A stretch of DNA of 64,000 nt, from contig NZ_JBAMHQ010000001.1 of the NCBI RefSeq assembly GCF_037081775.1, positions 1,550,001 through 1,614,000 on the forward strand, in the 5' to 3' direction. The position numbers and the translations under genes were made by a program. The DNA comes from Haladaptatus sp. ZSTT2. GTDB lineage: Archaea; Halobacteriota; Halobacteria; Halobacteriales; Halococcaceae. Below the pieces are notes generated by a model. It ran no database searches and was not told the DNA's origin. It worked only from the letters and a program-made list of their open reading frames with translations. How positions within the stretch are numbered: position 1 is the stretch's first letter; each line of letters starts with the position of its first letter. Below are positions 1 to 8,835 of the stretch, in pieces.

Positions 1-1
1 C

Positions 2-76
2 ATCAAACCGCCCGCAATCACCGTGATTGGTGAAGTCGCCGCGACCCGCGAGAAGGTCAAGGAGTTCCTCCGATGA
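2..76 (+). CDS. cobA: Uroporphyrinogen-III C-methyltransferase, C-terminal end (partial)
   Basis: Only the last 24 codons are inside the window. They read IKPPAITVIGEVAATREKV followed by EFLR and a TGA stop. The P-A-I-T-V-I-G-E-V string is the usual C-terminal strand of SAM-dependent uroporphyrinogen-III methyltransferases, which feed siroheme and cobalamin synthesis. The stop overlaps the ATG of hemD in an ATGA arrangement, so the two are translationally coupled tetrapyrrole genes. The family call rests on this short string and on the neighbour. Confidence 0.75.
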   Translation: MKPPAITVIGEVAATREKVKEFLR

Positions 77-789
77 TTGCCGTCTTCCGTCCCGATGACG
101 GCCGCCTTGAGGCCGCCGTCAAATTCATCGAATCGCTCGGCGCAGACGCACTCGGCGACGCCATGCTCGAAGTCCGCCCGACCGGAACCGCTCCCCGCGA
201 GGACGGCGACTTCACGATTCTCACGAGCAAGACCGGCGTCGAACTTGCGAACCAAACGGGCTGGAACGCGAAGGGAACCATCTGCGCGGTTGGCGAGGGA
301 ACCGCCAGCCGACTCCGCGACTTCGAGTATCCCGTCCACCGCATCCCCGACGAATTTTCGTCTGCCGGATTGGTCGAAGAACTTGCTGCCGACGTGGACG
401 GCGCGCGCGTCGAAGTCGCCAGAAGCGACCACGGCAGCCCTGTCCTCACCGACGGTCTCGAAGCCGCCGGAGCCTACGTTCACGAGACGATTCTGTACGA
501 ACTCGTGCGTCCCGAGGATGCCGGAAGCTCCGCAGAGGCGGCCGCCGCAGGCGAGCTTTCAGGCGCGATTTTTACCTCCTCGCTGATGGTCCAGAACTTC
601 TTGGATGCGGCAGAGAAACGAGGGCTTCGCAGTGAAGCATTGGCAGGCCTGAACGACGCGGTGGTCGGCGTCATTGGCGAACCCACGAAATCGACGGCCG
701 AGGGGCTTGGAATCGCAGTCGACGTAGTGCCTGAAAAGGCGGATTTTGAGACGCTCGCGCGGGCAGTCATCGCGGCGTCTGCAAACTAA
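73..789 (+). CDS. hemD: Uroporphyrinogen-III synthase
   Basis: A 238-residue protein of typical HemD length, which cyclises hydroxymethylbilane to uroporphyrinogen III in the cytoplasm. Two alternating alpha/beta halves are visible: an N-terminal stretch with FTILTSKTGVELA and a C-terminal stretch with GAIFTSSLMVQNFLDAA and VVGVIGEPTKSTAEGLG. These match the two-domain HemD fold and its variable but recognisable T-S-x-x-x-V motifs. The start overlaps the stop of the upstream methyltransferase, which supports the chosen ATG and a shared transcript. Confidence 0.92.
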   Translation: MIAVFRPDDGRLEAAVKFIESLGADALGDAMLEVRPTGTAPREDGDFTILTSKTGVELANQTGWNAKGTICAVGEGTASRLRDFEYPVHRIPDEFSSAGLVEELAADVDGARVEVARSDHGSPVLTDGLEAAGAYVHETILYELVRPEDAGSSAEAAAAGELSGAIFTSSLMVQNFLDAAEKRGLRSEALAGLNDAVVGVIGEPTKSTAEGLGIAVDVVPEKADFETLARAVIAASAN

Positions 790-810
790 CTGTTCTGCTC
801 GCAGCAAGCG

Positions 811-820
811 AGTCTTTAAA
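811..820 (+). promoter_or_regulatory. TATA box of the RecJ-like gene
   Basis: The string TCTTTAAACG lies 26-35 bases before the ATG at 846, the usual place for a haloarchaeal TATA element driving a leaderless or nearly leaderless transcript. It also separates the tetrapyrrole operon from the next gene. Confidence 0.55.
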
Positions 821-845
821 CGGGATACCGCCCCAACCATGGATA

Positions 846-2258
846 ATGGCCGGTCCCGTCCCCGAACTCGAAGCCCGCGCCGAGGCGTGCGCTGACCGTC
901 TCCGCGAGGCGGACAAAGTGCTGCTCGCCTCACACATCGACGCAGACGGACTCACGAGCGCGGCGATAGCCTCGCGCGCGCTCGAACGCGCTGAGGTTCC
1001 CTTCGAGACGGTGTTCAAAAAGCAACTGGACGAGACCGAAATCGCCTCGATTGCGGCGTGTGACTACGAGACGGTTCTGTTTACTGACTTCGGCAGCGGG
1101 CAACTCGACGCGATTGGCGCTCACGAGGAGGCGGGCGATTTTACGCCGATAATCGCAGACCACCACCAGCCCGCAGAGACCGAGACAGCGTTCCATCTGA
1201 ATCCGCTGCTGTTCGGGTTGGATGGTGCCTCGGAGCTTTCGGGAGCCGGCGCGGCATACGTGCTCGCGCGGGCATTAGGGGGCGAAGAGAATCGAGACTT
1301 GGCCGCCCTCGCCGTGGTCGGCGCGGTAGGCGACATGCAAGCCACCGACGGCGAGTTGCTGGGCGCGAACGCGAACATCGTGGCAGAGGGCGTCGAAGTC
1401 GGCGTCCTCGACACCGGCACCGACCTCACCTTTTATGGGAAACAGACGCGCCCACTCCCGAGGCTCCTCGAATACGCGAGCGACGTCAACATCCCCGGGA
1501 TTTCGAACTCAGAGCGCGGGGCGCACAACTTCCTCTCGAAGCTTGACCTCGACTTGAAAGACGGGAACGAGTGGCGGCGCTGGGTTGACCTGTCGCTCGA
1601 CGAGCGCCAGACACTTGCGAGTGCGTTGCTCAAACACGCCATCAGCCGTGGCGTGCCCGCAGACCGGATTCAAAGTTTGGTGGGCACGTCCTACACGCTC
1701 GCCACAGAGGACGAGGGGACGGAACTGCGCGACCCGAGTGAGTTTTCGACGCTGCTCAACGCCACCGCCCGCTACGACCGCGCAGACGTTGGACTCGCCG
1801 TCTGTCTCGGGGACCGCGAAGGGGCGCTCGACCGTGCGCGAAAACTGCTCTCGAATCACCGTCGAAATCTCTCGGATGGTCTGCGCTGGGTCACTGAGGA
1901 GGGCGTGAATCGGGAAGAACACATCCAGTGGTTCCACGCGGGCGACCGCATCCGCGAGACGATTGTCGGCATCATCGCGGGGATGGCCGTGGGCGCAGAC
2001 GGCATCGACCGCGGCGTGCCAATCTTCGCGTTCGCAGACAAAACCGACGAACCCGAGGAGGTGAAGGTTTCTGCGCGCGGGTCGCCCGCGCTCGTCCGCA
2101 AGGGACTCGACCTCTCGGTGGTCATTGGCGAGGCTGCGCGGTCGGTCGGCGGCGACGGTGGCGGCCACAACGTCGCGGCGGGTGCGACCGTCCCGAAGGG
2201 CAAAGAGCAGGCGTTCATCGCGGAAGCAGACCGATTGGTTGGCGAGCAACTGTCCTGA
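846..2258 (+). CDS. RecJ-like DHH-family single-strand nuclease
   Basis: A 470-residue protein of the archaeal RecJ/GAN group, related to the Cdc45 fold, which acts on single-stranded DNA or RNA at forks and in repair. The DHH domain shows H30-I-D-A-D-G, a D-F-G-S-G motif near 81-85 and D105-H-H, all metal ligands. The DHHA1 domain ends with G-G-G-H-N-V-A-A-G-A at about 438-447. No zinc finger or membrane segment is seen. An ATG at 839 is out of frame, so 846 is the start. It is a single gene with its own TATA element. Confidence 0.88.
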   Translation: MAGPVPELEARAEACADRLREADKVLLASHIDADGLTSAAIASRALERAEVPFETVFKKQLDETEIASIAACDYETVLFTDFGSGQLDAIGAHEEAGDFTPIIADHHQPAETETAFHLNPLLFGLDGASELSGAGAAYVLARALGGEENRDLAALAVVGAVGDMQATDGELLGANANIVAEGVEVGVLDTGTDLTFYGKQTRPLPRLLEYASDVNIPGISNSERGAHNFLSKLDLDLKDGNEWRRWVDLSLDERQTLASALLKHAISRGVPADRIQSLVGTSYTLATEDEGTELRDPSEFSTLLNATARYDRADVGLAVCLGDREGALDRARKLLSNHRRNLSDGLRWVTEEGVNREEHIQWFHAGDRIRETIVGIIAGMAVGADGIDRGVPIFAFADKTDEPEEVKVSARGSPALVRKGLDLSVVIGEAARSVGGDGGGHNVAAGATVPKGKEQAFIAEADRLVGEQLS

Positions 2259-2310
2259 CCGGCTGTGAAACGGCCGCATCACTGATACGCATCCTCGCGC
2301 GAAAGGTGAT

Positions 2311-3597
2311 ATGCGTCTCGTACAGGTGTTCGTTCCAAGCGAACATCGGGCTTCCGTCGAGGACATCCTCGACGACGAAAATATCGATTCTATCTCGACA
2401 GTCGAAGAGGGAACGGGCGACGGCATGGTCTTTCATTTTCCCCTCCCACCACAGGCGGTCGAGCACGTCTTAGACCGACTCGAAGAAGCCGGGATTGAAC
2501 GCGAAGAGTACACGGTTGTGTTGAACGCAGAGACGGTGCACACGCCGCGATTCAGCGAGCTCGAAGAACAGTACATCGAGGGAACCGACGAAAACGACCG
2601 CATCGCAAGCGAAGAGATTCGGACGAAGGCGCGCAACATGCACCCGAATCCGGTGACGTACTACGCGATGACGGTGCTCTCTGCGCTCGTGGCGACGGCA
2701 GGGCTGTTGCTCAACTCACCGGCCATCGTCGTCGGGTCGATGGTCATCGCCCCGCAGGTCGGCTCTGCGCTGACCGCGAGCGTCGGTGCCGTCCTCGACG
2801 ACCGTAAAATGTTCGCAGAGGGCATGCGCGCGCAGGTGTATGGGCTGGCGCTCGCCATCGTTGGCGCGGCCGCTTTCGGGTGGGTGTTGAAGTCGGCGGC
2901 GTTCATGCCAACCGCGCTCGACGTCGAGACGGTCGACCAGATTAGCCAACGCATCTCGCCGGGATTTCTCTCGTTTATCGTCGGTATCAGCGCGGGGGCG
3001 GCGGGCGCGTTCGGGCTGGCAACGGCGCTTCCCGCCTCACTCATCGGTGTCATGATTGCTGCCGCGCTCATCCCCGCCGCCGCGGCGGTGGGAATTGGTA
3101 TTGCGTGGGGGTACCCAACGGTCGCCGCTGGGGCGTTCGTCCTGCTCATCATGAACGCGGCGGCAATCAATCTCTCCGGGTTTGCCGTGTTGCGCTATCT
3201 CGGCTACCGGCCGGGTCGGGTCGAAAACGGCGACATCGGGCGACCGTCGATTGGCGCGATTGCGGCGGCCGTCCTTGTCGTGAGTTCGCTCGCCGTCGCC
3301 GGAGCCGTGACGACTCAACAGGTTTCGTTCGAGAACACGGTCAACAGCGACGTCGAAAACATCCTGTCACAGCCGGGGTACCGCGAACTCGAACTCGTTC
3401 GGGTCGATACGTCGATTACGGACGCAGGACTGCTCACCGACAAGCAGCAAGTCACCGTTGTCATCCGTCGCCCGCCTGACCGGGCGTATTCAGGGTTGGC
3501 ACCCGCAATCGCGAGTGCCGTCTCACAGCACACGGACCAGCAGGTCGTCGTCGAAATCACCTACGTCGAGCAGGAACGCTACACCCAGTCGTCGTGA
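2311..3597 (+). CDS. DUF389 (TIGR00341-type) integral membrane protein
   Basis: A 428-residue protein whose first 100 or so residues form a soluble domain, followed from about residue 115 by a run of hydrophobic helices rich in Gly and Ala (for example SPAIVVGSMVIAPQVGSAL and the GFLSFIVGISAGAAGAFGLA segment). A soluble C-terminal tail of about 90 residues follows. This matches the DUF389 family, also called TIGR00341. Its biochemical role is not established, although the order of a sensing domain then a membrane bundle suggests a transporter or channel. It is a single gene pointing toward the convergent receiver-like gene. Confidence 0.85.
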   Translation: MRLVQVFVPSEHRASVEDILDDENIDSISTVEEGTGDGMVFHFPLPPQAVEHVLDRLEEAGIEREEYTVVLNAETVHTPRFSELEEQYIEGTDENDRIASEEIRTKARNMHPNPVTYYAMTVLSALVATAGLLLNSPAIVVGSMVIAPQVGSALTASVGAVLDDRKMFAEGMRAQVYGLALAIVGAAAFGWVLKSAAFMPTALDVETVDQISQRISPGFLSFIVGISAGAAGAFGLATALPASLIGVMIAAALIPAAAAVGIGIAWGYPTVAAGAFVLLIMNAAAINLSGFAVLRYLGYRPGRVENGDIGRPSIGAIAAAVLVVSSLAVAGAVTTQQVSFENTVNSDVENILSQPGYRELELVRVDTSITDAGLLTDKQQVTVVIRRPPDRAYSGLAPAIASAVSQHTDQQVVVEITYVEQERYTQSS

Positions 3598-3606
3598 CTG
3601 AGAAAC

Positions 3607-3924
3607 TCAGGGACTCGCGTTCGGGCCGAGTTGGCCAACCACCGATGCGAGATACGTGGACATTCCGCCGGGGACGCCATCCAACCCTTTGGTGAACACG
3701 GGTGTTCCCGGCGAACGGGTTTCGAGCGTGGTGAGCCACGCGGCGCGTTGTTCTTCTGAGAGCCCGCCGCCAAGGACGACGGCGTCAAAGTAGCCCTGTT
3801 GCCAGACGGCATCGATATCGCCGTGGCTGTGGATACCGTCTACATCGTAGCCCGCTTCTCTGAGGTCTCGCACGAGGGACGTGGTGATGTCGAAATCACG
3901 CCCCACGATGAGAATTCTCGGCAT
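3607..3924 (-). CDS. Receiver-fold protein lacking the phosphoacceptor aspartate
   Basis: A 105-residue single-domain protein. The N-terminus MPRILIVGRDFDITTSLVRD and the alternating strands look like a CheY-type receiver, but the position that should carry the phosphorylated aspartate reads F-D-A-V-V-L-G (Gly52). A conserved-looking T-K pair follows near residue 78. It is therefore probably an atypical receiver that is not phosphorylated in the normal way, used as a protein-interaction module. An upstream ATG at 3936 would add four residues (MQTV); 3924 gives the standard receiver N-terminus. No kinase or output gene is adjacent. Confidence 0.6.
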   Translation of the reverse strand: MPRILIVGRDFDITTSLVRDLREAGYDVDGIHSHGDIDAVWQQGYFDAVVLGGGLSEEQRAAWLTTLETRSPGTPVFTKGLDGVPGGMSTYLASVVGQLGPNASP

Positions 3925-4020
3925 TACTGTCTGCATAGCGTCCCCACCGAGTTCACGCTCGGCTACTAGGCTATTCGCACGGTAAGAAATTCTCTGTTTC
4001 GCTCACACGCCAGCGAGCAG

Positions 4021-4599
4021 TCAGGTCTGGCCAGCCGGGAGACGCTCACTTGAATGCAGCTCACCGCCTGAGAATTCGACGCGATAACAGTCCGGCATCG
4101 AAAGACTGTTGCGCCAAAACTCGATGTCGAAGCGGTCGTCGTAGTGGTTCAACATGAGCGTGAGGAGATTGCCGTGGGTGCCGATGACGACGTGGTCTCC
4201 CGCGTGGGCGTAGAGCAGGGCTTCGAGTGCGGACACACCCCGCGCCTGTGCCTCGTGATTCGACTCGCCGCCCGGCCACGCAAAGTCCCAGTCAGCCCAG
4301 ACGGCGTCAATTGCGCGCTCGAAGGTTTCGCCAATCGCCTCCACTGGCCCATCGGTCAGTTGGCGCTCGCGGAAGTCGGCAACAACCTCGACGGGATGGT
4401 CGTGGTCGACGGCGATTGGTTCGACCGTCTGGACGGCGCGAGCGTAGGGACTGGAGTAAACTGTGTCGAGTGGAGATGGAGCGAGCGACGTTGCGAGCGT
4501 GGCGGCGGCCTCGTGGCCTTCCGCGGAGATCGGGCGGGGGGCTTCTCGATTGGGAAGCCACGGAGAGTGGGCGTGGCGAACGAAGTAGACGACGGTCAT
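4021..4599 (-). CDS. Histidine phosphatase family protein
   Basis: A 192-residue phosphoglycerate-mutase-like phosphatase. The catalytic motif is R8-H9-A-H near the N-terminus; S-S-P-Y-A-R-A-V-Q-T follows as the second arginine motif, F-R-E-R gives an acidic residue, and I-G-T-H-G-N-L holds the second catalytic histidine. Phosphohistidine forms on the first His. The substrate cannot be told. The frame can be extended to 4626, but the ATG at 4599 gives MTVVYFVRHAH, which is the family norm. It is monocistronic and convergent with nothing nearby. Confidence 0.88.
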   Translation of the reverse strand: MTVVYFVRHAHSPWLPNREAPRPISAEGHEAAATLATSLAPSPLDTVYSSPYARAVQTVEPIAVDHDHPVEVVADFRERQLTDGPVEAIGETFERAIDAVWADWDFAWPGGESNHEAQARGVSALEALLYAHAGDHVVIGTHGNLLTLMLNHYDDRFDIEFWRNSLSMPDCYRVEFSGGELHSSERLPAGQT

Positions 4600-4782
4600 C
4601 GACGGCAGGAGTCGTGAATCGACCAAAAAGCCACCGACCGGGCGTTGTGCCGGGAACTCACGCAGCCGGTGTGAAGGAGTGTGGCGCGTATTTTATATCG
4701 TAGCATGCAGTTTATTTCCAGTCCGTGACGACGGCGCATCTCGGCGTAAAACCGCCTGATGACGTCGATCACAGCGGATAAC

Positions 4783-4800
4783 GCGGCTCACACGAGCCGC
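4783..4800. repeat. Perfect inverted repeat before the oxidase genes
   Basis: GCGGCTC, a four-base loop ACAC, then GAGCCGC. It lies about 50 bases upstream of the TATA-like TTTTTATCCC at 4848-4857 that serves the gene at 4872. The position would fit an operator or a small hairpin. The rest of the 4600-4871 gap holds another TATA-like string (ATTTTATATC near 4690) and no convincing gene. Confidence 0.4.
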
Positions 4801-4871
4801 ATCTCGAAAATTGCCAGTTGAACAAACGATGGCCGCGAACGTTTTTATCCCACGGGTAGGATGCCCAACCA

Positions 4872-5291
4872 ATGAACCGACCGTTGAGCGCCATCGCGGG
4901 TGGGGCCGCCGGTATGGCCCTGCTTTCGGTGATGCTCGTCATGTTCGAAGTGGAGACGCGGTCGCAAATCGGGCTGTTCGACGTGATTGCTCGATTCGTT
5001 GGCCTTCCCGGGCAAACGGCGCTTGGCTTCATCCTGTTTGCCCTCGCGGGCATCTTCGCCTGGCCCCTCCTGTTCATCTCGCTCGAAAATTACCTGCCGC
5101 TGTGGCCAGACCCCGCCGTCCGCGGGATGGGCTTTGCCGTCGCCTTCTGGGTCATCTTCATCGTGCTCGGCAGAGGGAGCCTCACAGGCCCCATCTTGCT
5201 GATGTATGGCGTCACAACATTGCTTGCCCACCTCGCCTACGGCTTCACGCTCGGCGCAGTGTACGCGAGCCTCTCGGAGACCCACCCATGA
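4872..5291 (+). CDS. Small membrane protein next to oxidase subunit I (DUF6789-like)
   Basis: A 139-residue protein with about four hydrophobic segments (MNRPLSAIAGGAAGMALLSV; TALGFILFALAGIFAWPLLF; a segment around FAVAFWVIFIVLG; and the C-terminal TTLLAHLAYGFTLGAVYA). I associate it with the haloarchaeal DUF6789 family, which is often found directly before this oxidase subunit. Its stop overlaps the ATG of the oxidase gene by four bases, so the pair is co-translated. A role in oxidase assembly or as an accessory subunit is inference. A TATA-like TTTTTATCCC lies about 15-25 bases upstream. Confidence 0.75.
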   Translation: MNRPLSAIAGGAAGMALLSVMLVMFEVETRSQIGLFDVIARFVGLPGQTALGFILFALAGIFAWPLLFISLENYLPLWPDPAVRGMGFAVAFWVIFIVLGRGSLTGPILLMYGVTTLLAHLAYGFTLGAVYASLSETHP

Positions 5292-7003
5292 ACCCAACCG
5301 TCCTGTTCGTCGCCGCGTGTATCTCACTCGCCACGCTCGCCCTCCTCAGAACGACCGGCTCGAAGCGCCTGCTCACCGACGGCGGGTTTATCGAATCGGC
5401 AGAGACAGCGACCCGTGAGAAACCGGCTGGACTCCTTCGGTGGATTACCACCGTGGATCACGCCGACATCGGGTTGCTCTATTTGCTGCTCGCCACCGTG
5501 GCTGGGCTGTGGGGTGGCATCGACGCGCTCATGATGCGCACCGAGTTGCTCACCGCAGAAACGACGGTGTGGAGTGCAGAGACGTACAACGCGCTGTTCA
5601 CCACTCACGGCATCACGATGCTGTTTTTCTTCGCCACGCCCGTGTTCACGGGGATTGCGAACTACTTCATCCCGACGCTCGTGGGCGCAGACGACATGGC
5701 GTTCCCTCGTGTGAACGCTATCGCGTTCTGGTTGCTGCCGCCCGCGCTGTTGCTCGTACGCGCGGGACTGATTACGGAAGTCATCGCCAAAGTGCTCGCG
5801 CCGCTTGGCTTCCCGACGGCGGCGCTGTTCGCCATCAAGCCGCCGACGATTGGCTGGACGATGTACACACCGATGTCGCGTGCGGTGGCGAATCCAGAGG
5901 TTGACCTGTTCTTGTTGGGTCTCCATCTCTCGGGGATTGCCACCGTGATGGCGGCCATAAACATCATCGTCACCATCGTTGAGGAGCGCGATTCGAGCAT
6001 CATCAACTGGGCGAACCTCGACATCTTCTCGTGGACGATGCTCACCGCGAGCGGCCTCATCATCTTCGCGTTCCCCATGCTCGGGAGTGCCATGATTATG
6101 CTCCTGCTCGACCGGAACTTCGGGACGCTCTTCTACTCGCTCGAAGCCGGTGGCCCCGCGCTCTGGCAACACCTGTTCTGGTTCTTCGGCCACCCAGAAG
6201 TGTACATCCTCGTCCTCCCGGCGTTTGGCATCGTGAGCTACATTCTCCCCAAATTCGCGGGACGCAAGCTGTTCGGGTTCAAGTTCGTCGTCTACTCGAC
6301 GCTCGCCATCGGCGTACTCTCGTTCGGTGTGTGGGCCCACCACATGTTCACCACCGGGATGGACCCCCGGCTGCGCGCGTCGTTCATGGCCGTCTCACTG
6401 GCGATTGCCATCCCGAGCGCCGTGAAAACCTTTAACTGGATAACCACGCTCTACAACGGGAAAATTCGGCTGACCGCGCCGATGATCTTCTGCGTCGGTG
6501 GGATTTCGACGTTCATCATCGGCGGGGTCACGGGCGTCTTCCTCGCCTCGATTCCAGTTGACCTCCTGCTCCACGACACCTACTACGTCGTCGGGCACTT
6601 CCACCTGATTCTGGTGGGCATCATCGTGTTCGCCATGTTCGCGGCGAGTTACTACTGGTATCCCATCCTCACCGGGCGAATGTTCAACCAGCGGCTGGCT
6701 CGGGCGCACGCGTGGGTGAGCATCCTCGGCACGTTCCTCACCTTCAGCCCGATGTTGTTGATGGGATTGGCCGGACTCCCCCGGCGGTATGCCGCCTACC
6801 CCGAAGTGTTCGTCCCGCTCCAGCGCGCCGCCACCGTGGGCGCGCTCATCCTCTTCCTTGGGGTGGGGATGTGGCTCTGGAACATGATACAGTCGTATCG
6901 CGTTGGCGACGTGGTCGAAGACGCAGACGTGTGGAACCTGAAGGAGACAAACCAGTTCGGGCGCGAGTGGGAGTGGTTCGAAGAGCGGTTAGACAGGAAA
7001 TGA
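5288..7003 (+). CDS. Heme-copper oxidase (aa3-type) subunit I
   Basis: A 571-residue catalytic subunit that reduces O2 to water and pumps protons across the membrane. Ligands are all present: H107 (low-spin heme), H302 and Y306 in G-H-P-E-V-Y with E304, H351 and H352 for copper B, and H437 and H439 in V-G-H-F-H. N125, D136 and N143 match the D-channel entrance. The E304 motif marks an A1-type oxidase. The same frame is open upstream to 4811, but ATG 5288 overlaps the preceding gene and gives a normal N-terminus. Subunit II is not in the window. Some databases label such proteins cbb3-type, which the motifs do not support. Confidence 0.93.
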   Translation: MNPTVLFVAACISLATLALLRTTGSKRLLTDGGFIESAETATREKPAGLLRWITTVDHADIGLLYLLLATVAGLWGGIDALMMRTELLTAETTVWSAETYNALFTTHGITMLFFFATPVFTGIANYFIPTLVGADDMAFPRVNAIAFWLLPPALLLVRAGLITEVIAKVLAPLGFPTAALFAIKPPTIGWTMYTPMSRAVANPEVDLFLLGLHLSGIATVMAAINIIVTIVEERDSSIINWANLDIFSWTMLTASGLIIFAFPMLGSAMIMLLLDRNFGTLFYSLEAGGPALWQHLFWFFGHPEVYILVLPAFGIVSYILPKFAGRKLFGFKFVVYSTLAIGVLSFGVWAHHMFTTGMDPRLRASFMAVSLAIAIPSAVKTFNWITTLYNGKIRLTAPMIFCVGGISTFIIGGVTGVFLASIPVDLLLHDTYYVVGHFHLILVGIIVFAMFAASYYWYPILTGRMFNQRLARAHAWVSILGTFLTFSPMLLMGLAGLPRRYAAYPEVFVPLQRAATVGALILFLGVGMWLWNMIQSYRVGDVVEDADVWNLKETNQFGREWEWFEERLDRK

Positions 7004-7181
7004 GGGCGGGTTCGCGGCCGCGAGCAGCGAGTCTCCATATCGAGGGCCTGTGCGTGATAAATGGAATAGGACGATATACAATTCGGAGGGGTGCACCACG
7101 ACACTTCGATGCACCACAGCAGCATCTCTCGACCTTCGTTGATTCGGCCAATTTTTATCCGCCGTTCTCCTTTCACCAGCC

Positions 7182-7502
7182 ATGACCGAGTTCGACCCGG
7201 AGAAGTTCGAGGACAAGTACGTCCACTACTTCTCCCAACTCCAGCAGGCGTACAAGTCAGCGTTCAACCGCATGAACGACGAGTACGACTCTCAACTCAT
7301 CCACGCCATCGACCAACAAGTGTTGAACGAGAGCGAACCGTTCTACGAGGGCGACGGCGAGTTCCGCATCGACATCCCAGAAAACCCCCACGAGCGCGTG
7401 ACCGCGGTCATCGTCGACGACGAGAAACTGGATGCTGTTCTCTCGGTGTATCTCGACTACATCAACGAAGAACTCAAAGCCGTCTTCGACCTCCGCGAAT
7501 AA
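7182..7502 (+). CDS. Conserved haloarchaeal protein (DUF5783-like)
   Basis: A 106-residue acidic soluble protein, MTEFDPEKFEDKYVHYFSQL onward, with predicted helices at both ends and a strand pair around residues 60-75. I associate it from memory with the haloarchaeal family DUF5783; no function is known. A TATA-like TTTTTATCC lies about 25 bases before the ATG. The upstream gap (7004-7181) holds two TGCACCAC copies at about 7093 and 7111 that also give a GGTGCA/TGCACC inverted pair. The NifU-like gene follows after 44 bases. Confidence 0.75.
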   Translation: MTEFDPEKFEDKYVHYFSQLQQAYKSAFNRMNDEYDSQLIHAIDQQVLNESEPFYEGDGEFRIDIPENPHERVTAVIVDDEKLDAVLSVYLDYINEELKAVFDLRE

Positions 7503-7546
7503 CCGAAGACCAAACATCTAAGGAGAATCGTCCCATAGCCGCGACC

Positions 7547-7903
7547 ATGAGCACGGAATCCAGAGAGCCAGAAGACGACTTAGAAGAGCGCGTTATGAAC
7601 TTCCTGCGGCGCAACTTCCCGCAGATTCAGATGCACGGCGGCAGTGCAGCCATCCAAGACATCAACCGCGAAGAGGGCTCGGTCACGGTCTCCCTCGGCG
7701 GTGCGTGCAGTGGCTGTGGCATCTCGCCGATGACGATTCAGGCGATCAAGAGCCGGATGGTCAAAGAGATTCCCGAAATCAACCAAGTCCACGCCACCAC
7801 CGGCATGGACGGCATGGACGAGGGAATGGGCCACGGCATGACGCCGAATTTCCCGGGCGACGACGACAGCGACGAAAACGAAGGCCCACAGGCCCCGTTC
7901 TAA
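7547..7903 (+). CDS. NifU-like iron-sulfur scaffold protein
   Basis: A 118-residue protein of the NifU C-terminal (Nfu) family, which carries or delivers Fe-S clusters. The domain covers about residues 10-85 with the cluster motif C54-S-G-C57 in G-G-A-C-S-G-C-G. A Met/Gly-rich, acidic tail (GMDGMDEGMGHGM) follows, which could bind metal but is not typical of the core family. The frame is open further upstream, but the ATG at 7547 gives the expected length and starts after a TATA-like ACATCTAAGG about 25 bases before. Confidence 0.88.
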   Translation: MSTESREPEDDLEERVMNFLRRNFPQIQMHGGSAAIQDINREEGSVTVSLGGACSGCGISPMTIQAIKSRMVKEIPEINQVHATTGMDGMDEGMGHGMTPNFPGDDDSDENEGPQAPF

Positions 7904-7916
7904 CCGGTCTTCTGGC

Positions 7917-8810
7917 TCACGCACCCCGTGCGTGACGCTTCTCCCACGCTTTTAGCAAGTTCGTGAGCGACGCGTTCACTGGGACGGGAACGGCTCCCGC
8001 GTGCGCGACGATGTAGCCGTTGATGGCGTCGATTTCCGTCCGCCGGTCTAAGCGAATGTCTTGGAACATCGACGACGTGTTTTCAGCCGTGGCCGCTGCG
8101 ACCGCTTCGACCGCAGCGACGGCGGCGGCTTCGGTGAGGTCGATACCCAGCGACTGGGCGACCCGGGCGGTTTCGCGGGCGGCCTCGGTTGCCAGCTCGT
8201 GTGCCGGCCCGTCAAGGATCTCGCCGTTTTCGATGCGCGCGAGGGCAGTGACGGGATTGATTCCCGCATTCACCGCGAGTTTCTCCCACCGGCGAAGCGG
8301 CATGTCGGCGGCGACGGTGGTGACGATTCCGGCCGTCTCGAACGCCTCGCCAACGCGGGCTGCGAGCGGGGCGTTCCCGCCGCCCGGCATGCCGAGCACT
8401 ACGTCGCCGATGCCCGTACAGTAAACGTGGCCCGGTTCCGGGTTCACCGCGCCGTAGGTGCAGGTGCCCGCGAGAATGGAACAATCGAGCAGCGCGGCGA
8501 GGGTTTCCTCGTTGCCCATCCCATTTTGCAGAGTGAGCAGGGCGTCTGCAGTACAGTCCGCGAGGGCGCGTGCCGCCGCCTCGGTGTCGAAGGCCTTGAC
8601 GGTGACGACGACGAGGTCTGCGCTCGTGGGAACGGTCGTGCCCGCCTCGGGGTGGACAGTGAAATCGAACGCGCCGCCGAGGTGGAGTCCCGACTCACGC
8701 ACGGCCTGCATGTGTGGGTCGCGTCCGACGAGCGTCACGTCGTGTTCGCGGGCGAGAAGGCCGCCAATGAGACTGCCCAAACTCCCCGCGCCGAACACGA
8801 CAATATCCAT
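7917..8810 (-). CDS. panE: 2-dehydropantoate 2-reductase (ketopantoate reductase)
   Basis: A 297-residue NADPH-dependent enzyme reducing ketopantoate to pantoate for coenzyme A. The Rossmann motif G-A-G-S-L-G starts at residue 7, and the LTLQNGMGNEE segment is the conserved substrate-side motif near residue 100. The catalytic lysine lies in the RWEKLAVNAGINPVTAL stretch. The frame is open to 8930, but the ATG at 8810 starts MDIVVFGAGSLGS, the family norm. It is convergent with the NifU-like gene, whose stop lies 13 bases away, and lies downstream of the rubredoxin-like gene on the same strand. Confidence 0.9.
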   Translation of the reverse strand: MDIVVFGAGSLGSLIGGLLAREHDVTLVGRDPHMQAVRESGLHLGGAFDFTVHPEAGTTVPTSADLVVVTVKAFDTEAAARALADCTADALLTLQNGMGNEETLAALLDCSILAGTCTYGAVNPEPGHVYCTGIGDVVLGMPGGGNAPLAARVGEAFETAGIVTTVAADMPLRRWEKLAVNAGINPVTALARIENGEILDGPAHELATEAARETARVAQSLGIDLTEAAAVAAVEAVAAATAENTSSMFQDIRLDRRTEIDAINGYIVAHAGAVPVPVNASLTNLLKAWEKRHARGA

Positions 8811-8835
8811 ACCGGGAGTGGCCCCGGAGAGAAAA

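Noticed and set aside
4811-5287. Long upstream extension of the oxidase subunit I frame
   Set aside because: It covers a better-supported membrane gene in another frame and has low-quality, Arg-rich composition; the ATG at 5288 with overlap is preferred.
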